A stretch of 64,000 nt of DNA from DATHBD01 sp035296325 (GTDB lineage Bacteria; Actinomycetota; Actinomycetes; Mycobacteriales; Micromonosporaceae), in the NCBI GenBank assembly GCA_035296325.1, contig DATHBD010000081.1, positions 1-64,000 of the forward strand, in the 5' to 3' direction. Position 1 is the stretch's first letter, and every line of letters starts with the position of its first letter. Shown piece after piece: positions 9,702 to 18,745 of this stretch. Below the pieces are notes generated by a model. That model had not been told where the DNA came from, searched no databases, and saw nothing but the letters and a program-made list of their open reading frames with translations. The position numbers and the translations under genes were made by a program.

Positions 9702-10652
9702 ATGCGGTTTTCAGTTGGTAGACGGATCGGGAGAAGGCGTCTGGTGTCGCGTCCCGGCCGCAGGGTGCTGGCGCTGGCGCTGGCGGTCGCCACGGTCGTC
9801 GCAACAGGACTGGTGCTTGCCAAGCCGGCGACCGCGATCGCTGGTCTACAGCGCATCAGCAAGTCGTTCGCGTCAGACTCGACCCCGTTCAGGTCAGGGC
9901 TGATTGACTGCCCCGAAGGCACCCGCGGCATTGGCGGAAGTATCGACATCGTGGGCAACACCCAGCTGCGCATTCACGCCATCAGGCCGTTCCGGGCACG
10001 GGTCTACTTCGCCGTGACGGAGCCCGAGGAGGGCGTGGCGGCGGCCTGGTCGTTCAACGCGGTGGCGATCTGCGCCCCGACCACGTCGCTGCCCGGCCTG
10101 CAGTACGTGACCGACACCCAACGCGCCAACGTCCTGGCCCGGGGCGAGCCGGTCAACGTGCAGGCGGTGGCGCGTTGCGTCGGACGTACGGGGACCATCG
10201 GGATCGGAGCACAGATTTCGGCGCTGGACACCGACCGGGGGGTCAACCCGACAACCAAGGTCCGGCTCAACTCGCTCAAAACCAGCGGAACTCCGCGAGG
10301 AGCCGGCGACCTCGCGGGCGGGTCAATCACCGCCGCAGGTTTCGAGGGATGGGTTGAGGTCACCGCCGTCGCCATCTGCGTCAGTTTCGACCAGGTACCC
10401 AACCTCGGGTGGATGCAGACCGCTTTACCGTTCGACAGCACCGACGACAAGCAGGCGCGCGTTGCCTGTCCGACGGGCACAACGCTGCACGGCGGTGGCT
10501 TCCTCATCAACTGGCGGAATCCCGATCACGCGGGCGCGCACGTGGGCATCACGGACCTGGAGTTCGGCGCCGACGTCGCGGTCGTTGCTCGGGAGAGCAT
10601 TGCGGGAACACCTGTGGCCTGGTCGCTGTACGCCATTATCATCTGCGCCTGA
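9702..10652 (+). CDS. Secreted protein with three cysteine-containing beta modules
   Basis: 316 residues. A Tat/Sec-like leader (RRIGRRRLVSRPGRRVLALALAVATVVATGLVLAKPATA) is followed by three imperfect repeats of about 90 residues. Each has a 'CP.GT...GGG' element and a closing 'W.l.AIC' element: DCPEGTRGIGGS ... FNAVAICA; RCVGRTGTIGIGAQ ... VTAVAICV; ACPTGTTLHGGGF ... LYAIIICA. The paired cysteines suggest one disulfide per repeat. No catalytic motif is visible; a surface or binding role is only a guess. GGAACGGAG precedes the ATG. Confidence 0.7.
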   Translation: MRFSVGRRIGRRRLVSRPGRRVLALALAVATVVATGLVLAKPATAIAGLQRISKSFASDSTPFRSGLIDCPEGTRGIGGSIDIVGNTQLRIHAIRPFRARVYFAVTEPEEGVAAAWSFNAVAICAPTTSLPGLQYVTDTQRANVLARGEPVNVQAVARCVGRTGTIGIGAQISALDTDRGVNPTTKVRLNSLKTSGTPRGAGDLAGGSITAAGFEGWVEVTAVAICVSFDQVPNLGWMQTALPFDSTDDKQARVACPTGTTLHGGGFLINWRNPDHAGAHVGITDLEFGADVAVVARESIAGTPVAWSLYAIIICA

Positions 10653-10707
10653 GCCGCGCACTACCGACCGCGCAGCCGCCGCCCGACCACCCGGAGGGCG
10701 GGCCGCC

Positions 10708-10751
10708 ACGGTGGTGCGCCGGAGCGGGAACACCGCCCGGCGCACCACCGT
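10708..10751. terminator. Bidirectional intrinsic terminator
   Basis: A perfect 15-bp stem (arms 10708-10722 and 10737-10751, core GGTGGTGCGCCGG) with a 14-base loop. It lies between two convergent genes ending at 10652 and 10846. There is no long T-tract, as is usual in GC-rich actinobacteria. Confidence 0.75.
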
Positions 10752-10845
10752 CAAAGCGATCGAGACAGACACCTACTGCCGGGTCGACGGCTGCCAACTG
10801 GTCGTTGCGTCGGGGCGGCCGCCGGTCTCGGTGTCCGGGCATGCG

Positions 10846-11166
10846 TCAGCGGATGTGGTACAGGTAGAGCAGGTAGTTGAACCTGCCCATGTAGGTGTCG
10901 TAGTACTCCGAGCAGTAGTAAGCGGAGTAATACCCCGGGAAACCCCTCACGAGGTGCTGACCGGTGCCGACGCACGACGCACTGGTGAGGTAGTCGCCGT
11001 AGTAGTGCCAGCCCGCGCTCGCCGCGACCACCTGGGCCTCGGTGGCCGCCGAGCCCACCGAGGTGGCCTGCGGCGCGCGGGCGGCACTTGCCATGGTCGG
11101 GACGCTCAGCCCGAGCATGGTGGCGGCCATCGTGGCCGCCACCAAGAAGCGTGGAAGTAGTGACAT
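10846..11166 (-). CDS. Small secreted Tyr-rich protein
   Basis: 106 residues with a clear signal peptide (MSLLPRFLVAATMAATMLGLSVPTMASAA, cleavage near 29). The mature part is about 78 residues, very rich in Tyr (GWHYYGDYLTS, GYYSAYYCSEYYDTYMG, NYLLYLYHIR), with two cysteines that could form one disulfide. The ATG at 11166 is fixed by GGAGAACCGC directly upstream. I recognise no family; the pattern resembles small secreted actinobacterial proteins of unknown role. Confidence 0.7.
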   Translation of the reverse strand: MSLLPRFLVAATMAATMLGLSVPTMASAARAPQATSVGSAATEAQVVAASAGWHYYGDYLTSASCVGTGQHLVRGFPGYYSAYYCSEYYDTYMGRFNYLLYLYHIR

Positions 11167-11552
11167 GCGGTTCTCCAATCGATCGAGGGCTGTGCCATCT
11201 CTCCAGCCCAACGGTGGGTAGAGCGCCGCGACAACGGTTCGACGCACCGCGGCGCGTCATAACCTTGCCGGGGCTGCTTCATCTCGACGGCATCGATGAC
11301 TTCATCCATCGACCATGAGGGCCCATGCCCTCGGCCCGCAGGCAGGTCGCTCTAGGCCCGCAGGGCAGGTTGGTCAAGACCACGGTCGGCGACGTCGAGA
11401 ACGGATCAAGTCTGTGAACTGCGCCGATGAATAAATGGATGCAGCTTCCATGAAGCCTCTCCGGACAATCCAATTACCGGACCCGCCGCGCAGACACAGC
11501 GTGCGCGGACCGCTGACCCGCCGCGACAGTCCATCCTTCAAGGAGGCATTCG
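11167..11552. other. Divergent intergenic region (386 bp)
   Basis: This separates the small secreted protein (minus) from the Tat-exported hydrolase (plus), so it must hold both promoters. The only certain elements are the two ribosome-binding sites: GGAGAAC beside the minus gene and AAGGAGG beside the plus gene. A relatively AT-rich patch near 11425-11475 (GATGAATAAATGG) could hold a promoter. I see no clear -35/-10 pair, strong palindrome or small gene. Confidence 0.5.
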
Positions 11553-13700
11553 ATGACCACCGACCGGCTCCGTCCCCAGATCTCCCGACGCCAACTGCTT
11601 GTCGGGGCCGGTGCGGCCTCGGTCGCAGTGGCCGTCCCCGGTATCGCGACCGCTGCCGGTGCTGGGGAGCGGTCTGCCACCGCCGCGCTGGCACCCGGCG
11701 AGGCGATGACCGCCACGCACGATCGCAGCCACGACGACTACCAGACCCAGTGGAACACTCTTGTGCCACAGGGCTACCGGCCCATCTCGCTGAGCGTGTA
11801 CGGCACACCGGCCGCTCCGCTGTACGCCGCGGTGTGGGCCAAGCGCGCCGGTCCCCCGTTCGTCGGCATCCACAGCGCCACCGCGGCGCAGTTCCAGACG
11901 TTCTTCAGCACCTGGGCCGCACAGGGTTACACCCCGATTCTGCTGACCGCGACCGGGCCGGCGAACAACCCGATCTTCGCCAGCGTGATGCAACAGTCGA
12001 CGACCGGAGTGTCGCTGACCCGGCACCTCCTCCGGACCGGCGACAGGGCGGACACCGGCACGATTGAGTACTGGCTGGACCAGGCGCGGAAGAACTGGTG
12101 GATTCCGCGCTGTATCGCGCCGTACGGAACGGCCGCGGATCGGCGCTTCGCGATCGTGCTGGACCCCAACCCCACCCGGGAGCTGTGGTCCGCGGCCGGT
12201 TGGTGGGGTGAGAACGCCACCGATTACCAGAACCGCTACACCGCGCACTTCGAGCAGTGGTCCCGGCCGGCGATCGTGACGGTTGGGCCCGATGCGTCCG
12301 TCACGTCCGTGTTCCGGGCCGACAGCATCGGCTCGATAGTGGCGCGGCACAACATGACGAGCGCCGGCTACCAGGCCGAGGTCAACCGGCTGGTCCCGCT
12401 CGGCTACTTCCCGATCTCCGTGCAGGCTGGCGGGCCGACCGCCAACACCCGGTTCGCGGCACTGTTCGCCACCCGTGACATTCCGGGCCGGCGCACCTTC
12501 ACGGCGACGGGCGTGACCGTACCGGCACTCCAGGCGGTCGACACCAAGGTGCGGACCTTCATGGCTGACACCGGCACCCGGGCGGTCGGGGTCGCCATCA
12601 CCAGGGGCGGTCGGCTGGTCCACGCTCGCGGCTACACGTGGGCCGAGGACGGGTACCCGTTGACCCAGCCCGGCACGACGTTCCGGCTGGCGAGTTGCTC
12701 CAAGCCGATCACTTCGATCGCGATCCATCAACTGATCCAGGCCGGGCGGCTGACCCTGAACACCACTCTGCAGTCCGTACTGAACCTGCAACCGCCACCC
12801 GGGCGCACTCTGGACCCGCGGTTCAAGAACATCACCGTGCTCCACCTCCTCACCCACACGGCGGGTTGGGACCGAAGCGAGGTCGGCGACATTCCCGACG
12901 TCGCTGCGGTGGCGAGCGCCTTCGGTCAGACCACCCTGCCGGTGACCAAGCACCAGATGGCCCGGTACCAGGCCACGCTGCCGCTACAGTTCGCCCCGGG
13001 CGCCGAGCAGGAGTACAGCAACATCGGGTACCTCATGCTGGGCCTGATCGTGGAGCGACTGCGCACGCTCCCGTACGCCGACGCCGTCGGACGGTTCATG
13101 TTCACGCCACTCGGCCTGACCCGACCGCACCGCAGCGCCATCCGGCAGGCCGAGCAGCGCGCCGGTTCCGCGCGGCAGCACGACAGCGACACATCGGACG
13201 ACATGCGCATCGTGCCCAGCGCGGTCTCCGGGTTGGCCAACGGCGCCCGACCGCTCGTACCGCTGGCGTACGGCGGCGAGGACCTGGCCCACTTCGACGC
13301 GTTCGGCGGTTGGTCGATGGCACCCGCCGACTTCGCCAAGGTGCTGGCCTCGTTCGCGATCGGCAACCGGAACCCACTGCTCAGCCCGGCGACCGCGGAC
13401 CTCATGTGGACTGTCCCGGCGCTGTACCGAACGGCTACCGACGTCGAGTTGCCCGGGTACACGAGCGGCTGGAATTCCTGGTCCGAGGGTGCCGTGCGGG
13501 TGTTCCAGCACGGCGGCGGGATGCCTGGGGTCTCCACCGGGATCCTGTACCGCTCCGACGGTTGGGGCTTTGCGGTGTTCGCCAACGGCGGCCGGGGCGT
13601 ACCGGACATCTATCCGGAGTTGACCGGCCTGGCGTCGGCATCGTGGCCCGCCCACGATCTGTTCCCGCAGGTGGGCATCCCGGCATTCCCGGCCGGATAG
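11553..13700 (+). CDS. Tat-exported class C beta-lactamase-fold serine hydrolase with N-terminal tandem repeats
   Basis: 715 residues. A twin-arginine signal (SRRQLLVGAGAASVAVAVPG) is followed by at least four repeats of about 60 residues of the type YQ..w..l..qGYrPI.lsv.G (about 60-330; for example DDYQTQWNTLVPQGYRPISL and AGYQAEVNRLVPLGYFPISV). These match the bacterial tandem repeat domain found N-terminal to beta-lactamase-like polyglycine hydrolases. The C-terminal domain (about 345-700) is a class C beta-lactamase/DD-peptidase fold with SCSK (SxxK), EYSN (YxN) and a QHGGG motif. It probably cleaves a peptide or ester bond outside the cell. AAGGAGG precedes the ATG. Confidence 0.82.
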   Translation: MTTDRLRPQISRRQLLVGAGAASVAVAVPGIATAAGAGERSATAALAPGEAMTATHDRSHDDYQTQWNTLVPQGYRPISLSVYGTPAAPLYAAVWAKRAGPPFVGIHSATAAQFQTFFSTWAAQGYTPILLTATGPANNPIFASVMQQSTTGVSLTRHLLRTGDRADTGTIEYWLDQARKNWWIPRCIAPYGTAADRRFAIVLDPNPTRELWSAAGWWGENATDYQNRYTAHFEQWSRPAIVTVGPDASVTSVFRADSIGSIVARHNMTSAGYQAEVNRLVPLGYFPISVQAGGPTANTRFAALFATRDIPGRRTFTATGVTVPALQAVDTKVRTFMADTGTRAVGVAITRGGRLVHARGYTWAEDGYPLTQPGTTFRLASCSKPITSIAIHQLIQAGRLTLNTTLQSVLNLQPPPGRTLDPRFKNITVLHLLTHTAGWDRSEVGDIPDVAAVASAFGQTTLPVTKHQMARYQATLPLQFAPGAEQEYSNIGYLMLGLIVERLRTLPYADAVGRFMFTPLGLTRPHRSAIRQAEQRAGSARQHDSDTSDDMRIVPSAVSGLANGARPLVPLAYGGEDLAHFDAFGGWSMAPADFAKVLASFAIGNRNPLLSPATADLMWTVPALYRTATDVELPGYTSGWNSWSEGAVRVFQHGGGMPGVSTGILYRSDGWGFAVFANGGRGVPDIYPELTGLASASWPAHDLFPQVGIPAFPAG

Positions 13701-13710
13701 CCCTTGTCGC

Positions 13711-14658
13711 TCAACCAGGCGGCGGCCCGTCGGCCGTCAGCTCGGACCAGAGCCGCGGTGGCACGGGGTGGTGCATGGCGTCGGTGTTGGCAGTGACCTG
13801 CTCCGGCGTATGGCAGCCCACGGCCACCGCGGCGACCGCCCGATGGCGCAGCGGGAACTGCATCGCCACGGCGGTCACTGGTACGTCGTAGTGCCGGCAC
13901 AGCTCGACCACCCGGCGGGCGCGGGCGCGGTACTGATCCGGGACCGGCCCCGCCGAGCGGTTCTCCACGAGCAGCCCGGTGGTGAACACCGACACGCTGA
14001 CCGCCCACACGCCGCGCTCCACGCACAACGGCAGCAGTTCGTCGGCGGCGCTGCGGTCCACCACCGTGTACCGGCCGCTGACCATCACCATGTCGATGTC
14101 GGTGTAGCGCACGAAGTCGGTCAGCATGGCGGCGTTGCCCATGCCGACACCGATCGCGCCGACGACGCCGGCGTCACGCAGCTCCGCCAGCGCGGGATAG
14201 GCCAGGTCGACGGCGTCTCGCCAATGCTCGTCCGGGTCGTGGATGAGGAGCAGGTCGACCCGGTCGACGCCGAGCCGGGCGAGGCTGTCGTCCAGGCTGC
14301 GTCGAACCCCGTCGCGACTGAAGTCCCAGGTGCAGTGATGCGTCGGCGGCACGTCGAAGAGCGCCGGCACCGGCGCGTCGACCGGGGCACCCGGCTCCAC
14401 CAGGCGGCCGACCTTGGTCGAGAGGAGGTACTCGTCGCGCGGCCGGCCCTGCAGCGCCTCGCCCAGCCGCCGCTCGGCCAGGCCGTTGCCGTAGAAGGGC
14501 GCGGTGTCGAAGAACCGGACGCCGCGCTCCCAGGCGGTTGCCACCGTGGCCAGCGCCTCCGCGTCCGAGATGGCACTCAGGAGGTTGCCCAGTGGCCCGC
14601 CGCCCAGCGCCATTGCCGGGACCCGGAGACCGGCCGGGCCGAGCCGGGCTTCATTCAT
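13711..14658 (-). CDS. Aldo/keto reductase
   Basis: 315 residues, the usual AKR length. N-terminal GLRVPAMALGGGPLGN and FFDTAPFYGNGLAERRLGEAL carry the active-site Asp and Tyr. STKVGRL carries the Lys of the tetrad. DLLLIHDPDEHW carries the His. The pattern resembles L-fucose/D-threo-aldose dehydrogenase-like AKRs that oxidise or reduce sugars with NAD(P). It overlaps the upstream cupin gene by 4 bases (ATGA) and is almost certainly co-transcribed with it, so the two may act on the same sugar-like or small polar substrate. It converges with the hydrolase at 13700, with only 10 bases between them. Confidence 0.85.
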   Translation of the reverse strand: MNEARLGPAGLRVPAMALGGGPLGNLLSAISDAEALATVATAWERGVRFFDTAPFYGNGLAERRLGEALQGRPRDEYLLSTKVGRLVEPGAPVDAPVPALFDVPPTHHCTWDFSRDGVRRSLDDSLARLGVDRVDLLLIHDPDEHWRDAVDLAYPALAELRDAGVVGAIGVGMGNAAMLTDFVRYTDIDMVMVSGRYTVVDRSAADELLPLCVERGVWAVSVSVFTTGLLVENRSAGPVPDQYRARARRVVELCRHYDVPVTAVAMQFPLRHRAVAAVAVGCHTPEQVTANTDAMHHPVPPRLWSELTADGPPPG

Positions 14659-14963
14659 GGCTGCTCCGGCTGGAGGTGCAGCCAGCTGACGACGACCGCC
14701 TCGGGTCCGGTGGCCTCGAGGTGGTGGTCCTCACCGGGCTCGACGATGAGCACATCGCCGGCGGCGAACGGCTGCGCGTGGTCGTCGATGGAGATCCGAC
14801 CCTGGCCGGCCAGGATCAGGAACACCTCGGGATCGGGGTGGACGTGGCGGCCCTCCGGATGACTGCGGGTCCCCGGGTCGATGTGTGCCACTCCGCCGGA
14901 TTCGATCCCGTATCCGGCCATGTGCAGCCCGTCGCGCAGGTCCGCCAGGTTGAGAATTCGCAT
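14655..14963 (-). CDS. Cupin-fold protein
   Basis: 102 residues, a single cupin barrel. The metal-binding motif 1 is HPEGRHVHPDPEVFLILAGQG (two His and a Glu), and motif 2 includes GDVLIVEPGEDHHLEA with the last His. Small cupins serve as sugar epimerases, dioxygenases or metabolite sensors, and the sequence does not decide which. It is the first gene of a two-gene unit with the aldo/keto reductase (4-base overlap), suggesting a role in the same carbohydrate or small-molecule step. Confidence 0.82.
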   Translation of the reverse strand: MRILNLADLRDGLHMAGYGIESGGVAHIDPGTRSHPEGRHVHPDPEVFLILAGQGRISIDDHAQPFAAGDVLIVEPGEDHHLEATGPEAVVVSWLHLQPEQP

Positions 14964-15070
14964 GCCACCATCCTGCCGTGGGTCTGGCCGGTGGGCACGC
15001 GCTGGTGTGACATCGGGGTGCGTCGTCGTTGGCGGCGATGTGGTGGCAGCAGAGGGGCAGACTGGCGGGC

Positions 15071-15658
15071 ATGGATGACTTGAGCGATCCGAAGACCGTG
15101 CTGCGTCAATACCTCCAGGCGGCCCGCGACGGCCTGATCTGGAAGCTCGACGGGCTGAGTGAGCGCGATGCCAGACTGCCCCGCACCTCGACCGGCAATA
15201 ACCTGCTCGGAGTCCTTAAGCACTGTCTCAATGTCGAGGCCGGCTACTTCGGGCCCACCTTCGGGCGGAAGTTCCCGACGCCGGACGAGCTGGTGGCTCT
15301 GGAGGTGAATGAGGAGGACCCTCAAGCAGATTGGTATGCGCGGGAGGACGAGACGAAAGACGGGCTGATCGACCTTTACCGTCGGGTCGGGGTCTTCGCG
15401 GACCAGACGATCGAACAGCTGCCGCTCGATGCCCCGGGGCGGGTGCCGTGGTGGCCGGGCAGCCAGGACGTGACCCTGCAGCACATCATCGTCCGCGTGA
15501 TCTACGACCTTGCCCGTCACGCAGGTCAGGCAGACATCATGCGCGAGCAGCACGACGGCGCGATCGGCTGGCAGCGGGACAACACGAGCCTCCCCAACGA
15601 CTATGACTGGCCAGGGTATGTCGCAAAGCTGACCAGGATCGCCGACCAGGTCGGGTAG
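15071..15658 (+). CDS. DinB/DUF664-family protein
   Basis: 195 residues. Opens as DDLSDPKTVLRQYLQAARDGLIWKLDGL and continues with GNNLLGVLKHCLNVEAGYFG and VIYDLARHAGQADIMRE. These are the spaced histidines of the DinB four-helix bundle, which hold a metal in YfiT/DinB relatives. Mycothiol- or bacillithiol-dependent transferases share this fold, but most DUF664 members are uncharacterised. The ATG at 15071 fits the family N-terminus; the frame stays open 14 codons further upstream without support. Confidence 0.78.
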   Translation: MDDLSDPKTVLRQYLQAARDGLIWKLDGLSERDARLPRTSTGNNLLGVLKHCLNVEAGYFGPTFGRKFPTPDELVALEVNEEDPQADWYAREDETKDGLIDLYRRVGVFADQTIEQLPLDAPGRVPWWPGSQDVTLQHIIVRVIYDLARHAGQADIMREQHDGAIGWQRDNTSLPNDYDWPGYVAKLTRIADQVG

Positions 15659-15745
15659 GGAGCAGGCCGATGAGTTGGGCCGCTGCTCGATATCCGGTGC
15701 CAGTGGTGGAGACGGCGACGTTCCTGATCGGGTCCGGAACGGCCA

Positions 15746-16537
15746 TCACCGTCTACGTTGGATCGACCCGGTTGCCGGGACGATCACCGGGGCGCCGTCC
15801 TGAGGGGCCGCCAGGACGTCCGCGTCGATGCCGTAGAGCGAGCGCACCAGGTCGGCGTTGATCACGTCGCGGGGCGGGCCGGCCGCGACGACCGCGCCGG
15901 TGTGCATGGCGACGATCACGTCAGCCCAGCGGGCTGCCGCGGACAGGTCGTGCAGCACCGTCACGATGCTGTGCCCGGCGTCGGCGAGGTCCCGGATCAG
16001 CTGGAGTACCTGGACCTGGTGGCCGAGGTCGAGGGCGCTTGTCGGTTCGTCCAGCAGGAGTACGGGTGCCTGCTGCGCCACGACCATGGCGAGCCAGCAG
16101 CGTTGCCGTTGGCCGCCGGAGAGCTCGTCGACCCGACGGTCGGCCAGATCGGCGACGCCGGCTACGGTCAGCGCCTGCTCGGCGATCCGGGCGTCCTCGG
16201 GCGACCATTGCCGGAACAGGCCCTGGTGCGGGTGTCGGCCGTAGCGGACCAGGCCGGCCACGGTGAGCCCTTCCGGCGACTGGGGCGACTGCGGGAGCAG
16301 GGCCACGCGTTGGGCGGCCGATCGGGGGCGCAGCCGCCAGATGTCGGCGCCGCCGACCGTGATGGTCCCCAGGCTCGGCCGGTGCAGGCGGGCGATGCCG
16401 CGCAGCAGCGTCGACTTGCCGCAACCGTTGGGCCCGACGATCGCCACCACCTGACCGGGGCGGGCGGTCAGGTCCACACCGGAGACAGCGGGGCGATCGG
16501 GGTAGGCGAGGTGGACGCCTCGGACGGTCAGTTCCAT
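15746..16537 (-). CDS. Ferric-siderophore ABC transporter ATP-binding protein (FepC-like)
   Basis: 263 residues, complete ABC ATPase. Walker A GPNGCGKST (about 35-43), Q-loop LLPQSPQSPE, signature ELSGGQRQRCWLA, Walker B VLLLDEPTSALD, switch His in VLHDLS. The length and the typical C-terminus place it in the FepC/FecE group energising siderophore uptake. It is third in a minus-strand unit with the two permeases (1-2 base gap), diverging from the siderophore operon. Expected to assemble with both permeases and the lipoprotein at 18746 to import the ferric catecholate. Confidence 0.93.
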   Translation of the reverse strand: MELTVRGVHLAYPDRPAVSGVDLTARPGQVVAIVGPNGCGKSTLLRGIARLHRPSLGTITVGGADIWRLRPRSAAQRVALLPQSPQSPEGLTVAGLVRYGRHPHQGLFRQWSPEDARIAEQALTVAGVADLADRRVDELSGGQRQRCWLAMVVAQQAPVLLLDEPTSALDLGHQVQVLQLIRDLADAGHSIVTVLHDLSAAARWADVIVAMHTGAVVAAGPPRDVINADLVRSLYGIDADVLAAPQDGAPVIVPATGSIQRRR

Positions 16538-16538
16538 G

Positions 16539-17585
16539 TCAGGTTCTCTCCGATGGCCGGCTCAGCAGGGACCACAGCAGGAACGGGCCGCCGAGCAGGC
16601 TGGTGACGACGCCGACCGGCAGTTCACCGGGGCCCACGCTGCGCCCGAGCGCGTCGGCGGCGACGACGAGCGCCGCGCCACAGACCGCTGCCCCGACCAG
16701 GGGCGGTCGGGACGGGCTGGCCAGTCGGGCGGCGAGGATGGGCGCCGCAAGGGCAACGAAGCTGATCGGGCCGCCGACACCGACACCCACGCCGGCGAGT
16801 GCGGTCGCGATGGCGAGGATGGCAAGGCCGGTCCGGTGGGGCGGCACGCCCAACGCCGTGGCGGTGTCCCGCCCCAACCCCAGCACCGCGAGGTGTCGGC
16901 CGAGGACGAGCGCGAGGGGCAGGAGAGCCGCGAGGATCAGCGCGACGGGTACGGCCACCGGGTACCCGCGTCCGGCGAGGCTGCCGATCGACCAGGCGTA
17001 CACGGCGGTGGCGTGCCCCAGCTGCTGACGCGACAGCAGCAGCTCGATCACGGACGTCAGCATCGCGCCCACCCCGACGCCGACCACGAGCACCCGGTAC
17101 CCGCGGCCGTCGGCGCGACCGGCGGCGAGCAGGACGAACCCGGCTGCCGCCATGGCGCCGACCGGGCCGATCCACCAGGCACCGATCATGCCGGTGGTGC
17201 TGCCAAGCACGGACACGAGTACGGCCAGCGTGGCGCCCTCGTTGATGCCCATGATGTCCGGCGTTGCGAGGCGGTTCCCGGCGAGAGCCTGGGTCAGGCA
17301 GCCGGCCGCACCGAGAGCGGCACCGGCGAGCACGCCGGCCACGATGCGGGGCAGTCGGTACTCCTGCACGAGCAGGACCGCGCCGGAGTCGCCGGATCCG
17401 AACAGCGCGGCGAGCGACTGCGCCGGGGTGAGCATTCCCGCGTCGGCGACTACCGCACCGGCGACGACTCCCGCCGCGACGAGGCCGAGCAGGAGCGCTG
17501 CGGCCAGCCCGCGCCGCGGCACCAGAACGGAGTACCGCCCGGCGCGCAGGACCGCGCTGTCCGGCGGTAGCAGGCCGCCGGTCAT
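16539..17585 (-). CDS. Ferric-siderophore ABC transporter permease (FepG-like, FecCD family)
   Basis: 348 residues with about nine to ten membrane helices. FecCD-family marks include GAALGAAGCLTQALAGNRLATPDIMGINEGA near residue 100 and GPISFVALAAPILAARLA near 275, the cytoplasmic loop that contacts the ATPase. It pairs with the permease upstream as a heterodimer, like FepD/FepG. Its ATG overlaps the stop of that gene by 4 bases. Confidence 0.92.
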   Translation of the reverse strand: MTGGLLPPDSAVLRAGRYSVLVPRRGLAAALLLGLVAAGVVAGAVVADAGMLTPAQSLAALFGSGDSGAVLLVQEYRLPRIVAGVLAGAALGAAGCLTQALAGNRLATPDIMGINEGATLAVLVSVLGSTTGMIGAWWIGPVGAMAAAGFVLLAAGRADGRGYRVLVVGVGVGAMLTSVIELLLSRQQLGHATAVYAWSIGSLAGRGYPVAVPVALILAALLPLALVLGRHLAVLGLGRDTATALGVPPHRTGLAILAIATALAGVGVGVGGPISFVALAAPILAARLASPSRPPLVGAAVCGAALVVAADALGRSVGPGELPVGVVTSLLGGPFLLWSLLSRPSERT

Positions 17586-18676
17586 CGGCCGGCACCAAGC
17601 GTGAGAAGGCGGCCGGAGCGCGCCACGGCGATCAGCAGCGGCGCGCCGAGCAGCGTCACGAACACCGCCGCGGGTGCCTCGTACGGGCGGACGACGAGCC
17701 GGCCAGCGACGTCAGCGAGCAGCAGTATGGCTGGCGCGAGGACACCGGCGACGGCCAGCTGTGCGCCGAGGTGGGCTCCGACCAGGGCACGGGCGGCGAA
17801 CGGGGCGATGAGGCCGAGGAACGCGATGGGCCCGGCGATCGCCACGGCGGCGGCGGCCAGCAGCGTCACGGCGCCCGCCACGCCGGTGCGGACCAGGCCC
17901 GGACGGTGCCCGAGCGCCCGCGCGGCGTCGTCGCCCAGGCTCAGCGCCGACATCGGCCGCAGCAGGACAAGCGCGGCGAGCAGCCCGAGGACCACCGCGG
18001 GCAGCGCGGCGAGGACCGTGCGCAGCTCCACTCCGGACAGTGAGCCGAGGACCCAGAACCGGTACTGGTCGTAGGACATTGCCGAACGCAGCAGCAGCGC
18101 ACCGGTGAGGCCCTTGAACGTCATGCCGAGGGCGAGCCCGACGAGGAGCAACCGCAGCGGCGAGCCGGCGGCGCGTCCGGAAGCGGCGATCGCCAGGACC
18201 AGTGCGCTGGCGGCGAACGCCCCGACGAGCGCCCACAGGAGGTACGCGTACCCCGTTTCCGCCCCGGCGGCGGTGATGCCGACCACGACGCCGAGGGCTG
18301 CGCCGGCGTTGACGCCGAGGATGCCGGTCTCGGCGAGGACGTTGCGGGTGACCGCCTGCAGCAGCACGCCGCCGACGCCCAGTCCGACGCCGACGACGAC
18401 AGCGGCCAGGGTCCGCGGCCAGCGCAGCGAGACGAGGATCACGTCCAGCTTTTCGTCGGCCCGGGCGGCCGGGTCGCCGAGCAGCCAGGCAACGGCCTGC
18501 GCGGGCGTCGTGTCACCCGCGCCGAGCAGCATCGACATGCTCGCCGCGCCGGCCAGACCGACGATCAACACGACCGCCACCAGGGTGGCGCGGCGCGCTC
18601 GGGCGGGCGGCTGCTCCTGGTCCGGGACCGGCCGATCCACAGCGGATTCCGGGAGGGGGGCTTGCGCGACAGGCAT
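17582..18676 (-). CDS. Ferric-siderophore ABC transporter permease (FepD-like, FecCD family)
   Basis: 364 residues. A short cytoplasmic N-terminus (about 30 residues) precedes about ten helices. FecCD hallmarks: GVGGVLLQAVTRNVLAETGILGVNAGAALG and GPIAFLGLIAPFAARALVG. First gene of the minus-strand uptake unit. Its ATG at 18676 lies only 10 bases from the iron-box-like palindrome at 18686, so repressor binding there should block its transcription start. Confidence 0.92.
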   Translation of the reverse strand: MPVAQAPLPESAVDRPVPDQEQPPARARRATLVAVVLIVGLAGAASMSMLLGAGDTTPAQAVAWLLGDPAARADEKLDVILVSLRWPRTLAAVVVGVGLGVGGVLLQAVTRNVLAETGILGVNAGAALGVVVGITAAGAETGYAYLLWALVGAFAASALVLAIAASGRAAGSPLRLLLVGLALGMTFKGLTGALLLRSAMSYDQYRFWVLGSLSGVELRTVLAALPAVVLGLLAALVLLRPMSALSLGDDAARALGHRPGLVRTGVAGAVTLLAAAAVAIAGPIAFLGLIAPFAARALVGAHLGAQLAVAGVLAPAILLLADVAGRLVVRPYEAPAAVFVTLLGAPLLIAVARSGRLLTLGAGR

Positions 18677-18685
18677 GGCGGTACG

Positions 18686-18720
18686 TTAGCGTAGCCAAGC
18701 CTTAGTTAGGTAACCCTTAC
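18686..18720. promoter_or_regulatory. Composite iron-box (DtxR/IdeR-type) operator between divergent siderophore genes
   Basis: Within the 69-bp divergent region, TTAGCGTAGCCAAGCCTTA (18686-18704) matches the iron-box consensus TTAGGTTAGGCTAACCTAA at about 13 of 19 positions. It is followed directly by a second half-site-rich stretch, TTAGTTAGGTAACCCTTA (18702-18719). Tandem or overlapping iron boxes are typical of siderophore genes in actinobacteria. The position, between permease and binding-protein starts, would allow simultaneous control of both directions. The match was counted by eye. Confidence 0.65.
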
Positions 18721-18745
18721 ACTGGCCCTGAAGCTCGGAGAAGTC

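Noticed and set aside
15670..15861. 63-codon frame with a ribosome-binding-like site after the DinB gene
   Set aside because: It overlaps the end of the convergent ABC ATPase gene and becomes Arg/Pro-rich there; probably chance or a decayed remnant.
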